Assembly (NCBI GenBank): GCA_947498985.1
Contig: CANMMF010000002.1
Coordinates: 124,001 to 188,000, forward strand
Source: an uncultured Paracoccaceae bacterium
GTDB taxonomy: Bacteria > Pseudomonadota > Alphaproteobacteria > Rhodobacterales > Rhodobacteraceae
Length of the DNA: 64,000 nucleotides
Direction: 5' to 3'
The translations under genes were made by a program, and so were the position numbers. Of this stretch, positions 45,221 through 54,116 are shown one piece after another; position 1 is the stretch's first letter; the number at the start of each line of letters is the position of its first letter. The notes beneath the pieces were generated by a model, which was given only the letters and a program-made list of their open reading frames with translations, had not been told where the DNA came from and made no database searches.

Positions 45221-45660
45221 GAGCGCTGATCCAGCGCGTCAGCGCGGCCCGCGTCGAGATCGCGGGCGCCACGGTGGGAGAGATCGGCCCCGGTTTGATG
45301 ATCCTCGTCTGCGCGATGCAGGGCGATACCGAGGCGCAGGCCGAAAAGCTCGCCGCAAAGATCGCCAGGCTGCGCATCTTCCGCGACGATGACGGGCGGA
45401 TGAACCGCTCGGTTCTGGATATCTCGGGATCGGCGCTTGTCGTGAGCCAGTTCACGCTGGCCGCGGACACGTCCCGCGGCAATCGCCCGGGGTTTTCCGC
45501 GGCGGCGGCGCCGGAAGATGGCAAGCGGCTCTATGAGGTCTTCGCGGGCCGGATCCAGGCGCAGGGCGTGCCGGTTGCGACGGGCCGCTTCGGAGCGGAC
45601 ATGGCCGTCACGCTCACCAATGACGGACCGGTGACGATCATGATGGACACCGACAGCTGA
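45217..45660 (+). CDS. dtd: D-aminoacyl-tRNA deacylase Dtd
   Basis: A 147-residue proofreading enzyme that removes D-amino acids (and glycine from tRNA-Ala) from charged tRNA. It has [13 protein letters not shown] at the start, [17 protein letters not shown] (SQFTL motif) and the cross-subunit Gly-Pro motif in TNDGPVTI. The GTG start at 45217 overlaps the stop of the kinase by 4 bp. Confidence 0.97.
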   Translation: MRALIQRVSAARVEIAGATVGEIGPGLMILVCAMQGDTEAQAEKLAAKIARLRIFRDDDGRMNRSVLDISGSALVVSQFTLAADTSRGNRPGFSAAAAPEDGKRLYEVFAGRIQAQGVPVATGRFGADMAVTLTNDGPVTIMMDTDS

Positions 45661-45706
45661 GACCTGTCCCCGCGGAGCGCCTCGCCCGGCAACGCGCCGC
45701 AAAGAT

Positions 45707-45770
45707 GCGTATTTGAGAAGAGAAGAAACAGCCGCCGTTCTTTTTGGGTTTCTTCTCTTTAAAAATACGC
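45707..45770. repeat. 64-bp inverted repeat built from two repeat-family heads
   Basis: GCGTATTTGAGAAGAGAAGAAAC (45707-45729) is nearly complementary to GTTTCTTCTCTTTAAAAATACGC (45748-45770). Each arm is the TTCTTCTCTT-AAAATAC head of the dispersed element, so two heads face each other around an 18-bp centre. It lies between dtd and the convergent HlyD gene. Confidence 0.85.
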
Positions 45771-45896
45771 CGCCCGGCTTGCCGGCAGAATACGGTTCGC
45801 GTGGCGCGCGCGGTCGCCCTGCGCGCCAATCCCGAGGACGAGGCCGCAGGCTGAGGACGAGATATCCGGCGCGCCGCAGGCGCTCCTTTTGGCAGA

Positions 45897-47078
45897 TCAG
45901 CGTTCGCGGAACGCCTCGCGGGACTTGTAGAGCGGTTTCAGCAGGTATTGCAGCACCGTCTTTTCGCCGGTGTGCAACTCCGCCTGCGCCTGCATGCCCG
46001 GGCGGATCTGGATCGTCGCCTGACGGTCGCTCAGCGAGGTCATGTCCACACGGATCGTCGCCTTGTAGTGGGGCTCGGCCTCAGGCCGCCGCTCGTCCTT
46101 GAAACTGTCCGCCGAGATCACGTCGACCCGCCCCTTCAGCGTGCCGTAGATCGTGTAATCATAGGCGGTGAGCTTGATCGTCGCCTCCTGACCGGGGCGA
46201 ATATTGGCGATGTCCTCGGGCGCGATCTGCGCCTCGACAAAAAGCTCCTCGTCCAGCGGGATGATCTGCAGGATCTCCTCGCCGGGCCGCACCACGCCGC
46301 CGATCGTCGTGACTTTCAATGCGTTGACCACGCCATGCATCGGCGAGGTCAGGACCGTCCGGTTGAGCTGATCCTGCGAGGCCTTGAGGTTCTGGCGCAG
46401 CGTCGCCAGCTCTTTGAGCGTGTCCGAATAGGCCTCCGCCCGGGCCAGTTCGGTCTGCGTGACGATCTCGTCATGGGCCTGCCGCGCATCCGCATGCGCC
46501 TTGCGGGCGCGCGTGACCTCAATGAGCGCCACCACCTTCTTGTCCAGCAGATCCTCCATCAGCGTCTTTTCCGATGCGGCCTGATCGAGCACACGGCGGG
46601 CCCCGGCGCGGCGGCTGACAAAATCGCTCTGCCGCGCCTCGAGAAGCGCGCGTTCCGACGCGATCATCGCTGGCAGGCGCCCGGTCAGGTGCTCCGGCAC
46701 GTCGAACTGCGTCTCGCCGGCCAGCTCCGCCTCGAGCCGCAGGCGGCGGATTTCGAGCGCGGTGATCTGGTCCTGCAGATCGTCCACCGAGGATCGGAAC
46801 TGTGTGCCATGCAGCCGCGCCAACACGTCGCCGCGCAGCACTTCGTCGCCTTCCCGGACCAGCAGTTCCGCCAGAATCCCGCCTTCGAGGTTCTGGATGA
46901 TCTGCGGGCGCGAGGACGAGATGATCTCGCCATCCGCGCGCACGATCTCGTCGATCCAGGCAAACCCGGCCCAGAGGATGAACACCCAGACCGACGCGGC
47001 GCAGAGCCAGATCGTACGCGACGGCCCCCTGAGATCGCGCTTGAGCTGCCCTGCGAGATTGGTTGTCGTCGCCGCCAT
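45897..47078 (-). CDS. HlyD-family membrane fusion protein of type I secretion
   Basis: A 393-residue periplasmic adaptor. One membrane anchor near residues 22-42 (RTIWLCAASVWVFILWAGF), a lipoyl half RADGEIISSSRPQIIQNLEGGI, a long coiled-coil hairpin (about 100-260) and the second lipoyl/beta-barrel half with YTIYGTLKGRVDVISADSF. It links the inner-membrane ABC protein to the TolC-like channel. Its ATG shares a base with the ABC stop (TGATG). Last gene of the adhesin secretion operon. Confidence 0.95.
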   Translation of the reverse strand: MAATTTNLAGQLKRDLRGPSRTIWLCAASVWVFILWAGFAWIDEIVRADGEIISSSRPQIIQNLEGGILAELLVREGDEVLRGDVLARLHGTQFRSSVDDLQDQITALEIRRLRLEAELAGETQFDVPEHLTGRLPAMIASERALLEARQSDFVSRRAGARRVLDQAASEKTLMEDLLDKKVVALIEVTRARKAHADARQAHDEIVTQTELARAEAYSDTLKELATLRQNLKASQDQLNRTVLTSPMHGVVNALKVTTIGGVVRPGEEILQIIPLDEELFVEAQIAPEDIANIRPGQEATIKLTAYDYTIYGTLKGRVDVISADSFKDERRPEAEPHYKATIRVDMTSLSDRQATIQIRPGMQAQAELHTGEKTVLQYLLKPLYKSREAFRER

Positions 47079-49297
47079 CACGCAGCCCCCGTCGCGGCGT
47101 TGCGCAGATGGTCCAGCACCTCGTCGCGCGGCCCGTCGATGGCCATGCGGCCACCGGCCAGGATCAGCGTGCGCGACGCGAGGCTGAGGATCGGCACGCG
47201 GTGTGTCGCAATCACCGCCGTGCGCCCCTCGAGCCAGGTCTGCAGCCGCGAGATCAGCGTTTTTTCCAGCGTCTGGTCCAGCGCCGCGGTGGGTTCGTCC
47301 AGCAGGCAGATCTCCGGGTCCTGCAACCAGAGCCGCGCCCATCCCAGGCTTTGCCGCTGGCCCACCGACAGCCCCTCGCCACCATCGGCGATGTCGAGAT
47401 CGAGCCCCTTGGGATGGGCCTTCACATATTGCCCGAGCCCGGCGAAATCGAGCGCCTCGTAGAGCCGGTCGTCGTCGCGCTCCAGCATCGACAGGTTGAG
47501 ATTGTCGCGCAGCGTGCCGTGAAAGAGCCGCACGTCCTGCCCCAGATAGCCGATGGAACGGCGCAGGTCGCGCGGGTCGATCTGCGCCATTTCGGTGCCA
47601 TCGATCAGGATCTTGCCCGCGCTTGGCGCATAGAGCCCGCTCAGCAGTTTCAGGAAGGTCGATTTGCCGGATCCGTTGGAGCCAAGGACCGCCACAACCT
47701 GCCCCGGCCGGATCACCAGCGCCGCAAGATCGAGCTGCGCCGCCCCTTCGGGATCATAGCGGAACGCGGCGTCGCGCAGCTCATACTGCCCGCTGAGCCT
47801 GTCGCGCCGCAGATAGGTCCGGGCCGGTGCGCGGTCCTGCGCGACCCCGGCCAGCGTGTCGAGCCCGTCCAGCGCCGCCTTGACGTTGCCCCAGCGCGCC
47901 ATGATGCCCGCCAGCTGCGTGAGCGGCGCCAGCGTGCGCGAGCTCAGGATGCCCACGGCGATGATCGAGCCCACTGTGAACTGCCCGGCAAAGACCAGAT
48001 AGGTACCGGTGATGACCGCGCCCACATAGGTGGCCTGCTGCACGCCCTGGCTCCAGAATGTCAGGATCGCGGCCAGACGGCGCTGATCGGAGGATTTCAG
48101 CGCCTGAACCGCCGTCAGCTCTTCCCATGTGCGGCGGAACCGGTCTTCGCCGCGCTGGGTCTTGATCGTGTCAAGCTCGACCACCGATTCCTGCAGCAGC
48201 CGCGACTGTCTGGCCGTGGCGCCCTGCATTTCCCGGGTGAGCCGGATCATGCGTTTCTGCAGGAAGAACCCCGGGATCACCATCAGCAGGCCGCCCGCGA
48301 TCAGCACCCACACCACCGACCCGGCAATCGACCACACCAGCAGCAGAAACACGAAGATGAACGGGATATCCGCCAGCGCGCCCACGGTCGAGGCGGTAAA
48401 GAACTCGCGCACCGAGCCGAACTCGCGCATCGACGAGAAAAGCTGCGACGGCGAGCGCCCGGCAATGTCGGAACGCATGCCCAGCAGCCGGTCCATCAGG
48501 GTCTTTTGCACGCCCATCTCGATCTGGCGGCCGGCGCCATCGAGCAGTTGCGAGCGCGCGATCTTCAGGAACGCCTCCATCAGGATCGCCAGACCGGCAC
48601 CTGCCGCAAGCACCCAGAGCGTTGCTTCGGACTGATGCGGGATCACGCGGTCATAGACCTGAAGCGAAAAGAGCGCCACGGACACCGCAAGGATGTTGGC
48701 GACAAACGAGCCCAGCGCCACTTCGCCGAAGGCCCGTCTGAACCGGTGGAACTCCCCCCAGAACCAATGCGCCTGCACAGCGACGCCGGCATGGGTCTCC
48801 GACAGCGCTTGCACCGGGGCGTCCGCGCACAGAAGCTCGCCCGAGAAATAGGGCGCAAACTCCGCCACCCGAACTTCGGACTGGCGGCCCGGCGCTTCGG
48901 CGTCGTAGACCAGCAGCGCATCCGCCTCCTGCCCGAGCACCAGAACCGCCTGCCCGTTGGTCATCAGCGCAATGGCAGGCCAGAGCGCGCCTGAAAACCG
49001 GTCTGTGCGCGACAGCGCAGCGACCAGACCCGCGGCTTTTGCACCCGCGAGCATGGCGTCCGCGTCGATGCGGTCATCCTCACCCGCATGCAAGGCCAGC
49101 GCGTCGAGGATGTCCCCGCTGCGCGCCTCGATACCCAGGCGTCCTGCAAACACGCGCAGCAGATCGGCGCGAGCCTTGGCGCGGGTGCTGTGACGCGGCG
49201 CGCGGCGGGGCGTGTTGGCGGGGGCCTGGCTTGGCACCGTGCGCAGCACCGCGTCGCGGGCGCGTCCGGCCAGATCGAAAAACGGCGGTCGGGTCAA
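47078..49297 (-). CDS. type I secretion ABC transporter, LssB/LapB type
   Basis: A 739-residue permease-ATPase. The N-terminal part (about residues 40-165) corresponds to a C39-like domain but lacks the catalytic cysteine, as expected for exporters of unprocessed RTX or Bap adhesins. Membrane helices span about 185-420; the ATPase follows with Walker A GSNGSGKST, signature LSVGQRQSL and Walker B ICLLDEPTAALD. The start is TTG 49297, overlapping the tolC-like stop (TTGA) with AAGGGG seven bases upstream. Confidence 0.93.
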   Translation of the reverse strand: MTRPPFFDLAGRARDAVLRTVPSQAPANTPRRAPRHSTRAKARADLLRVFAGRLGIEARSGDILDALALHAGEDDRIDADAMLAGAKAAGLVAALSRTDRFSGALWPAIALMTNGQAVLVLGQEADALLVYDAEAPGRQSEVRVAEFAPYFSGELLCADAPVQALSETHAGVAVQAHWFWGEFHRFRRAFGEVALGSFVANILAVSVALFSLQVYDRVIPHQSEATLWVLAAGAGLAILMEAFLKIARSQLLDGAGRQIEMGVQKTLMDRLLGMRSDIAGRSPSQLFSSMREFGSVREFFTASTVGALADIPFIFVFLLLVWSIAGSVVWVLIAGGLLMVIPGFFLQKRMIRLTREMQGATARQSRLLQESVVELDTIKTQRGEDRFRRTWEELTAVQALKSSDQRRLAAILTFWSQGVQQATYVGAVITGTYLVFAGQFTVGSIIAVGILSSRTLAPLTQLAGIMARWGNVKAALDGLDTLAGVAQDRAPARTYLRRDRLSGQYELRDAAFRYDPEGAAQLDLAALVIRPGQVVAVLGSNGSGKSTFLKLLSGLYAPSAGKILIDGTEMAQIDPRDLRRSIGYLGQDVRLFHGTLRDNLNLSMLERDDDRLYEALDFAGLGQYVKAHPKGLDLDIADGGEGLSVGQRQSLGWARLWLQDPEICLLDEPTAALDQTLEKTLISRLQTWLEGRTAVIATHRVPILSLASRTLILAGGRMAIDGPRDEVLDHLRNAATGAA

Positions 49298-50604
49298 ATG
49301 CGCGCCCCTTCGGCCAGCGCGCCTTTCAGGCGGGCCAGTTCCAGCTCGGCGCGCGCGGCGTTGTATTTCAGGGTGATCTCGGTCTCCAGCGCGCTGGCAA
49401 AGGTTTCGTAGACGCCGACGACATCCATCACCTGCCGCTGCCCGCCCTCATATTGCCGCCGGAAGAGGTCGAGGTTCTGACGCGCCTGTGCGGTCAGGTG
49501 GCTGGCCTCTGCGGTCTGCCTGCGCAGCGCCTCGAGACGGCGGGATTGCGCGGCGATCTCGCGCCCGGCGGTCTCTGCGGCGCGGGCGACCTTGCGCTCG
49601 GCGCTGTCGCGTGTGGCCTCGATCGCCCCGAACTCGGCCATCGTGCCCAGACCGAAGAGCGAATCGGTGGTGACCTCGAGCCCGGCGCTGCCATCGGTGG
49701 CCGCGTTGGCGGCGAGTCCCGGCAGGTGGCTCGCGCGGGCAATGCGCGCCTCGGCAAGCGCGGCGTCGCGCTCGGCGCGGGCGCGGATCACGCCCAGCGC
49801 CTCTCCGGCATCCGAGGCGGAGAGGGCGCCAAGCCCGGTCACCGACGCCAGCGAATGCGCCGACATTGCCTCAAGCTCGGCCATCGCGGTGTTGCTCGCC
49901 TCCGCCGCTTCGCTGGCACGCGCGCGGGTCGCGGCGATCTTCTGTTTCAGCACGTTGAGGTCGGATGCGTTGGACACACCGCCATTCACCCGTTCCTGCA
50001 TGACCCATTCGAACGCCGACATCTCTTTCAGGCTGCGTTCGAGATGCGCAAAAAGCTCCCTGTTCTGCTGCGACGTGAGGTAAAGCGTCAGCGCCTCGAA
50101 CACGCGGCGATTGCCGTCCTCGACAAGGATCACCGCCGCAAGCTCCACATTGGCCTTGGCCAGATCGCGCTCCGCCACTTTGCGCCCGTTGTCGAAAAGC
50201 ACCTGCTGGATCACCAGGTCCGAGACAAAATCCCCGAGCGAGTTCAGCGAGATGCGCGGCCCGATCCGGGGCAGCCAGTTGCGCCTGGCGGCCTCCGAGC
50301 GCAATTGCGCGACGCGCAGCTCGGCTTCGGCGACGCGGGCATCCGACGCGATCACCGCGTCGGCCACCTGCGCATATGGCGTGCCGGACTGCAGGACCGA
50401 GGGGCGCGATTTCAACGCATGGATGATTTCGGAGGCATCCGCCTTGTTCACCACGGCCTTTTCGGGCCGCGGCCCGCCGACACCCAGAAAGGCCGCCTGC
50501 GCGCCGAGGAACCGCGACACCGTGCCCTCGCCGGTTGTCGTCATACATCCGGACAGCATCGCCACCGCGACGACCAGCCCGGCATTCCGCCTGCTCAATG
50601 TCAT
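49294..50604 (-). CDS. TolC-family outer-membrane lipoprotein of type I secretion
   Basis: A 436-residue outer-membrane efflux/secretion channel component. The N-terminus ends in a LSGC lipobox at residues 18-21, so it should be a lipoprotein. Two repeats of long amphipathic helices typical of TolC are visible (ARVAEAELRVAQLRSEAARR; ARAERDAALAEARIARASHL). Adhesin-exporting Lap/Agg systems use such channels. It is between the adhesin and its ABC protein, overlapping the latter. Confidence 0.92.
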   Translation of the reverse strand: MTLSRRNAGLVVAVAMLSGCMTTTGEGTVSRFLGAQAAFLGVGGPRPEKAVVNKADASEIIHALKSRPSVLQSGTPYAQVADAVIASDARVAEAELRVAQLRSEAARRNWLPRIGPRISLNSLGDFVSDLVIQQVLFDNGRKVAERDLAKANVELAAVILVEDGNRRVFEALTLYLTSQQNRELFAHLERSLKEMSAFEWVMQERVNGGVSNASDLNVLKQKIAATRARASEAAEASNTAMAELEAMSAHSLASVTGLGALSASDAGEALGVIRARAERDAALAEARIARASHLPGLAANAATDGSAGLEVTTDSLFGLGTMAEFGAIEATRDSAERKVARAAETAGREIAAQSRRLEALRRQTAEASHLTAQARQNLDLFRRQYEGGQRQVMDVVGVYETFASALETEITLKYNAARAELELARLKGALAEGARI

Positions 50605-50691
50605 GTCGTGCCCCCGTTTCGGCGCGATTATCGTTATGTCGGGATCCGGGGCCCGCGTCTGGCGGCGGGCCTCCGGACGTTAGCTGAGTGA

Positions 50692-53600
50692 TCAGACGAC
50701 GCCGGTGTTCACATTGGTGATGTCGTCGTCGATCAGAACCGTGGCGCCTCCGAGCGTGAAGACGTTGTAGCTGTTGCCGTCCTGATGGGCCGTGCCTGCC
50801 GCCTGCGCACCGCTGATCGTGACGCTGTCATCGACGCCGCCATCCACCACCAGCGTGTCGGTGGTGTCCGACAGCGCAAGGATCTGCGCTTCGGTGATGG
50901 TCAGGTGGCTGTCTTCGGCAAATTGCAGATCGATGGCCTCGATCTGGAACTCCGACAGGGCGGAGGCCAGCGCATCGGTCATCGTCACGTCCGAGGTCAC
51001 CGGGTCATCGGTGACGAGGTAGGATCCCGCGGCGTTGCCCGCCGCATCGGTCGCGGTCAGCACCAGATGCGAGCCATCGGCCACTTCGCCGGCAAAGCTG
51101 TGATAGGTGGTGCCCAGCGGCGCGACATCGACCGCGTTGGCCACGTCGACCTCGACAATGGCGGGGTTTTCATCGGTGCCGACGACATGCCCGATATAGA
51201 CGTCGTCGCCGGTGATCTCGGTGCGGATCTCGTCGACACCCGCATGGTTGCGGCCATAGCCGATCCAGTCGAGCGGGTCGGGTGCCTCGGTGTCGATGCG
51301 CACGTCTTGCGTCAGTGTTTCGGTATTGCCCGCAGCATCGGTTGCAACCGCGCTCAGAACCACCGTCTGCTCGCCCGAGGGCAGTTGCCCTGCCGCGAAA
51401 CTGGCCGTCCAGTTGCCGTTGGCATCGACCGAGGCCGATTGCGTGACGCCTGCCAGCGTGAGCATGACGGTGCTGCCCGGTTCGGTGGTGCCGGTGAGCG
51501 TGAGGCCCTGCGCCGCCTCGGCGGCATTGAGGACCTGGTCCGCGCCACCGGGGGTGGAGGTGATCGCGAAGTTGCGCACAAACGTGTCGACATCGACGGT
51601 CCCGGTGGCGGTGGCGATGTTGCCCGCCGCATCGGTGGCCCGCGCGGTCACATTCAATACCTGCTCCCCGGTGGGGATCTCGGCGGCGCTGAAATCGGCG
51701 GTCCAGCTGCCGTCACCCGCCACCGTTGCGGCATGGGTGACACCGCCCAGCGTGACAGCCACGGAGGCGCCCGCCTCTGCAGTGCCGGTGAGCGTCACGC
51801 CGTCGCTGTGTTCCACGGCGTTGATCACGCCGTCGCCCTCGACGCCCGCGGTCATCACGCTGACATGTGTGGTGGTGTCGATCGCAATGCTGCCGCTGGC
51901 GGTGGCCATGTTGCCCGCCGCATCGGTCGAAGTGGCGCTGACCGCGAGGCTGGTTTCACCCTCGGGCACGGAAGCCGCAGGGATGGTGACCGTCCAGACG
52001 CCGTTTGCGCCGACGATGGTGTCCAGCGAGAGGCCCGCGACGCTGACGGTGACCGCCGCGCCCGGTTCGCCCTCCCCGCTGAGCGCCACGCCATCGCTGC
52101 GCTCTGCGGCGTTCACGATGCCGTCGGTCTCGACACCGGCGGTGTCGATGGTGATGGCGGTGTCGGTATCGACGGCAAACCCGTGGGACATGCTGGCGCT
52201 GTTGCCCGCGGCATCGGTTGCCACGATCATCGCCACTGTGGCGTAGCTGCCCGCAGGCAGCGCGCCGGAGGTGAAGGTCACACTCCAGCTGCCATCGGCG
52301 GACACCGTGGCCTGCCGGGTCACACCTTCGACGGTGATCTCGACGCTCGAGCCGGGCTGCGTTGTGCCGGTCAGGGTCACACCTGCGCTGTGTTCCGCCT
52401 CGTTGATCACGTCGTCGCCGGTCAGCGGCGCGTTGGTCAAGCTCACCTCGCTCACCGTGTCGATGCGCACCGAGGATGTGGTGGACGAGCTGTTGCCCGC
52501 AAGATCCACGGTTGTTGCGGTGATCGTGCTGTCATATTCGCCCGGGGCCACATCGGAGGAGGAGACCGAGACGCTCCACGTGCCATCGGCGGCCACCAGG
52601 ACATCCTGCGTCACACCCTGGAAGGTCACGGTCACAATGGCGCCTGCGGTCGACGTGCCGGTGATCTCGAACCCGGCATCGGCTTCGGCGCCGTTGACAA
52701 GCGCGTCGCCGGTCACCGCGTCGATGGTCAGCGGATGCGGCACCGTGTCGATCTCGATGCTGTCGGTCAGCACCGTGCTGTTGCCGAAACTGTCGGTCGC
52801 GGTGATGGTGATGCCGGAGGTGTATTCCCCCGCAGGCAGGGTTGTGCCGTCGATGGCGATGGTCCAGGTGCCGCTGTCACCGACGGTCACGGCCCCGGAC
52901 CAGTCGCCGATGGTCAGCGTGACGATGCTGCCGATCTCGGCGGTGCCGGAGACCGCAACGCCCGCGTCATAGCCCTCGCCGTTGAAGAGATCGCCCACCG
53001 AGGTGGTGCCGGAGGTGGCCTCGACCGCGGGGGGCACGGTGTCGATGGCAAAGGACGGACCGTCGAGGTCGGTCACGGTGCCGTTGGGGTCGGTCACGGT
53101 GACATCGACATCCTCGTAGATGCCATCGTCCGGGAAATCGTCGCCTTCGAAGATCACGTCCCAGACGCCATCGTCATCGGACACGCCGATGACCGTGTCC
53201 TCGCCGATCACCACCACAACCTCGGATCCGGGGTTGCCGGTGCCGGTGATCACGATGCGCGGATCGTCGTCGCCGCCGATATTGGTCTCGGCATCGGGAT
53301 TGTCCACGGTGGGCGCGTTCCAGCCGCCACCGCCGCCACCCGACCCACCGCCGCCATCACCGTCGCCAAGGCCCAGCAGCGCCGCAGCGCCAAGGCCCGC
53401 CGCGCCGAGGCCCGCAGCCCCGAGACCGCTGGCCCCCAGCAGGCCTGCGGCCAGCATGGAGACTTCCTCGTCCTCCGCATATACCGCCTGCGCCGCGACA
53501 TGCGGGTCCTGCACAAAGATCAGCTCATCGGACGGGCTCCACTTGCCCCAACTCTCGGTGGGTCCGTATTGCGCAAAAAGCGCCCCACCCTCGGCTTCGA

Positions 53601-53886
53601 CAAAGGTCACCTCGTTGAGGATGCTGTTGGCGCTCAGGAACAGCCGGTTTGCGCCCTCCGCGCCCGCGTCGAAATACCCCTGCAGCACGATCACCCGCCC
53701 GTCCGCGAGCGTGACCAGCAGATCGTCGCCCGCCCGGTCATAGCCGCGCAGATCGGATTGCCGGATGTTGAGGGATATGTCGTTGCCGGATCCGGCATCG
53801 ATCAGGACGCCCTGATTTTCGCCGCCAATGGATCCACGTTCAATTGCACCCGTACGGGTACGGATCACGAAATCGATCGCGTTCAT
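50692..53886 (-). CDS. large Ig-repeat adhesin exported by type I secretion (BapA-like)
   Basis: A 1064-residue acidic surface protein from ATG 53886; ATG 53934 would add 16 residues. Residues 1-140 resemble the BapA prefix domain (MNAIDFVIRTRTGAIERG, LPDGR-type strands), followed by an Ala/Gly-rich linker and a Gly/Ser run. Then come one partial and six full Ig-like repeats of about 97 residues, each opening with a xxIDT element and carrying ATDAAGN near the end. The C-terminal 150 residues are aliphatic/acidic with no repeat, consistent with a secretion signal. There is no Sec signal. Biofilm or surface attachment is expected. Confidence 0.92.
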   Translation of the reverse strand: MNAIDFVIRTRTGAIERGSIGGENQGVLIDAGSGNDISLNIRQSDLRGYDRAGDDLLVTLADGRVIVLQGYFDAGAEGANRLFLSANSILNEVTFVEAEGGALFAQYGPTESWGKWSPSDELIFVQDPHVAAQAVYAEDEEVSMLAAGLLGASGLGAAGLGAAGLGAAALLGLGDGDGGGGSGGGGGGWNAPTVDNPDAETNIGGDDDPRIVITGTGNPGSEVVVVIGEDTVIGVSDDDGVWDVIFEGDDFPDDGIYEDVDVTVTDPNGTVTDLDGPSFAIDTVPPAVEATSGTTSVGDLFNGEGYDAGVAVSGTAEIGSIVTLTIGDWSGAVTVGDSGTWTIAIDGTTLPAGEYTSGITITATDSFGNSTVLTDSIEIDTVPHPLTIDAVTGDALVNGAEADAGFEITGTSTAGAIVTVTFQGVTQDVLVAADGTWSVSVSSSDVAPGEYDSTITATTVDLAGNSSSTTSSVRIDTVSEVSLTNAPLTGDDVINEAEHSAGVTLTGTTQPGSSVEITVEGVTRQATVSADGSWSVTFTSGALPAGSYATVAMIVATDAAGNSASMSHGFAVDTDTAITIDTAGVETDGIVNAAERSDGVALSGEGEPGAAVTVSVAGLSLDTIVGANGVWTVTIPAASVPEGETSLAVSATSTDAAGNMATASGSIAIDTTTHVSVMTAGVEGDGVINAVEHSDGVTLTGTAEAGASVAVTLGGVTHAATVAGDGSWTADFSAAEIPTGEQVLNVTARATDAAGNIATATGTVDVDTFVRNFAITSTPGGADQVLNAAEAAQGLTLTGTTEPGSTVMLTLAGVTQSASVDANGNWTASFAAGQLPSGEQTVVLSAVATDAAGNTETLTQDVRIDTEAPDPLDWIGYGRNHAGVDEIRTEITGDDVYIGHVVGTDENPAIVEVDVANAVDVAPLGTTYHSFAGEVADGSHLVLTATDAAGNAAGSYLVTDDPVTSDVTMTDALASALSEFQIEAIDLQFAEDSHLTITEAQILALSDTTDTLVVDGGVDDSVTISGAQAAGTAHQDGNSYNVFTLGGATVLIDDDITNVNTGVV

Positions 53887-54116
53887 ACTTACACCGCTCT
53901 TGCCTCTGGGACGGCCCGTTTTTGTGTCGGCCATCTCGTTGTTCTTACGGGCTGGTTACCGCAAATCCTGAATCCCGGCCAGAATTAATTTGAAAAGCAG
54001 AGGGTTGAACGGGGAATTCCACGCGGAACCCGCCAGATTTGGCGCAGATTGCGGCGGGATTGTGGCATAATAGACTCACTTTCCCGAAAATCAGCCGCGA
54101 CAATCAGCCGTGAAGA

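Noticed and set aside
47063-48994. A 643-codon plus-strand frame opposite the type I ABC protein
   Set aside because: Composition is antisense-like and the minus-strand ABC gene has all nucleotide-binding motifs.
50785-53988. A 1067-codon plus-strand open frame across the adhesin
   Set aside because: It mirrors the repeat structure of the adhesin on the other strand and has no independent domain.
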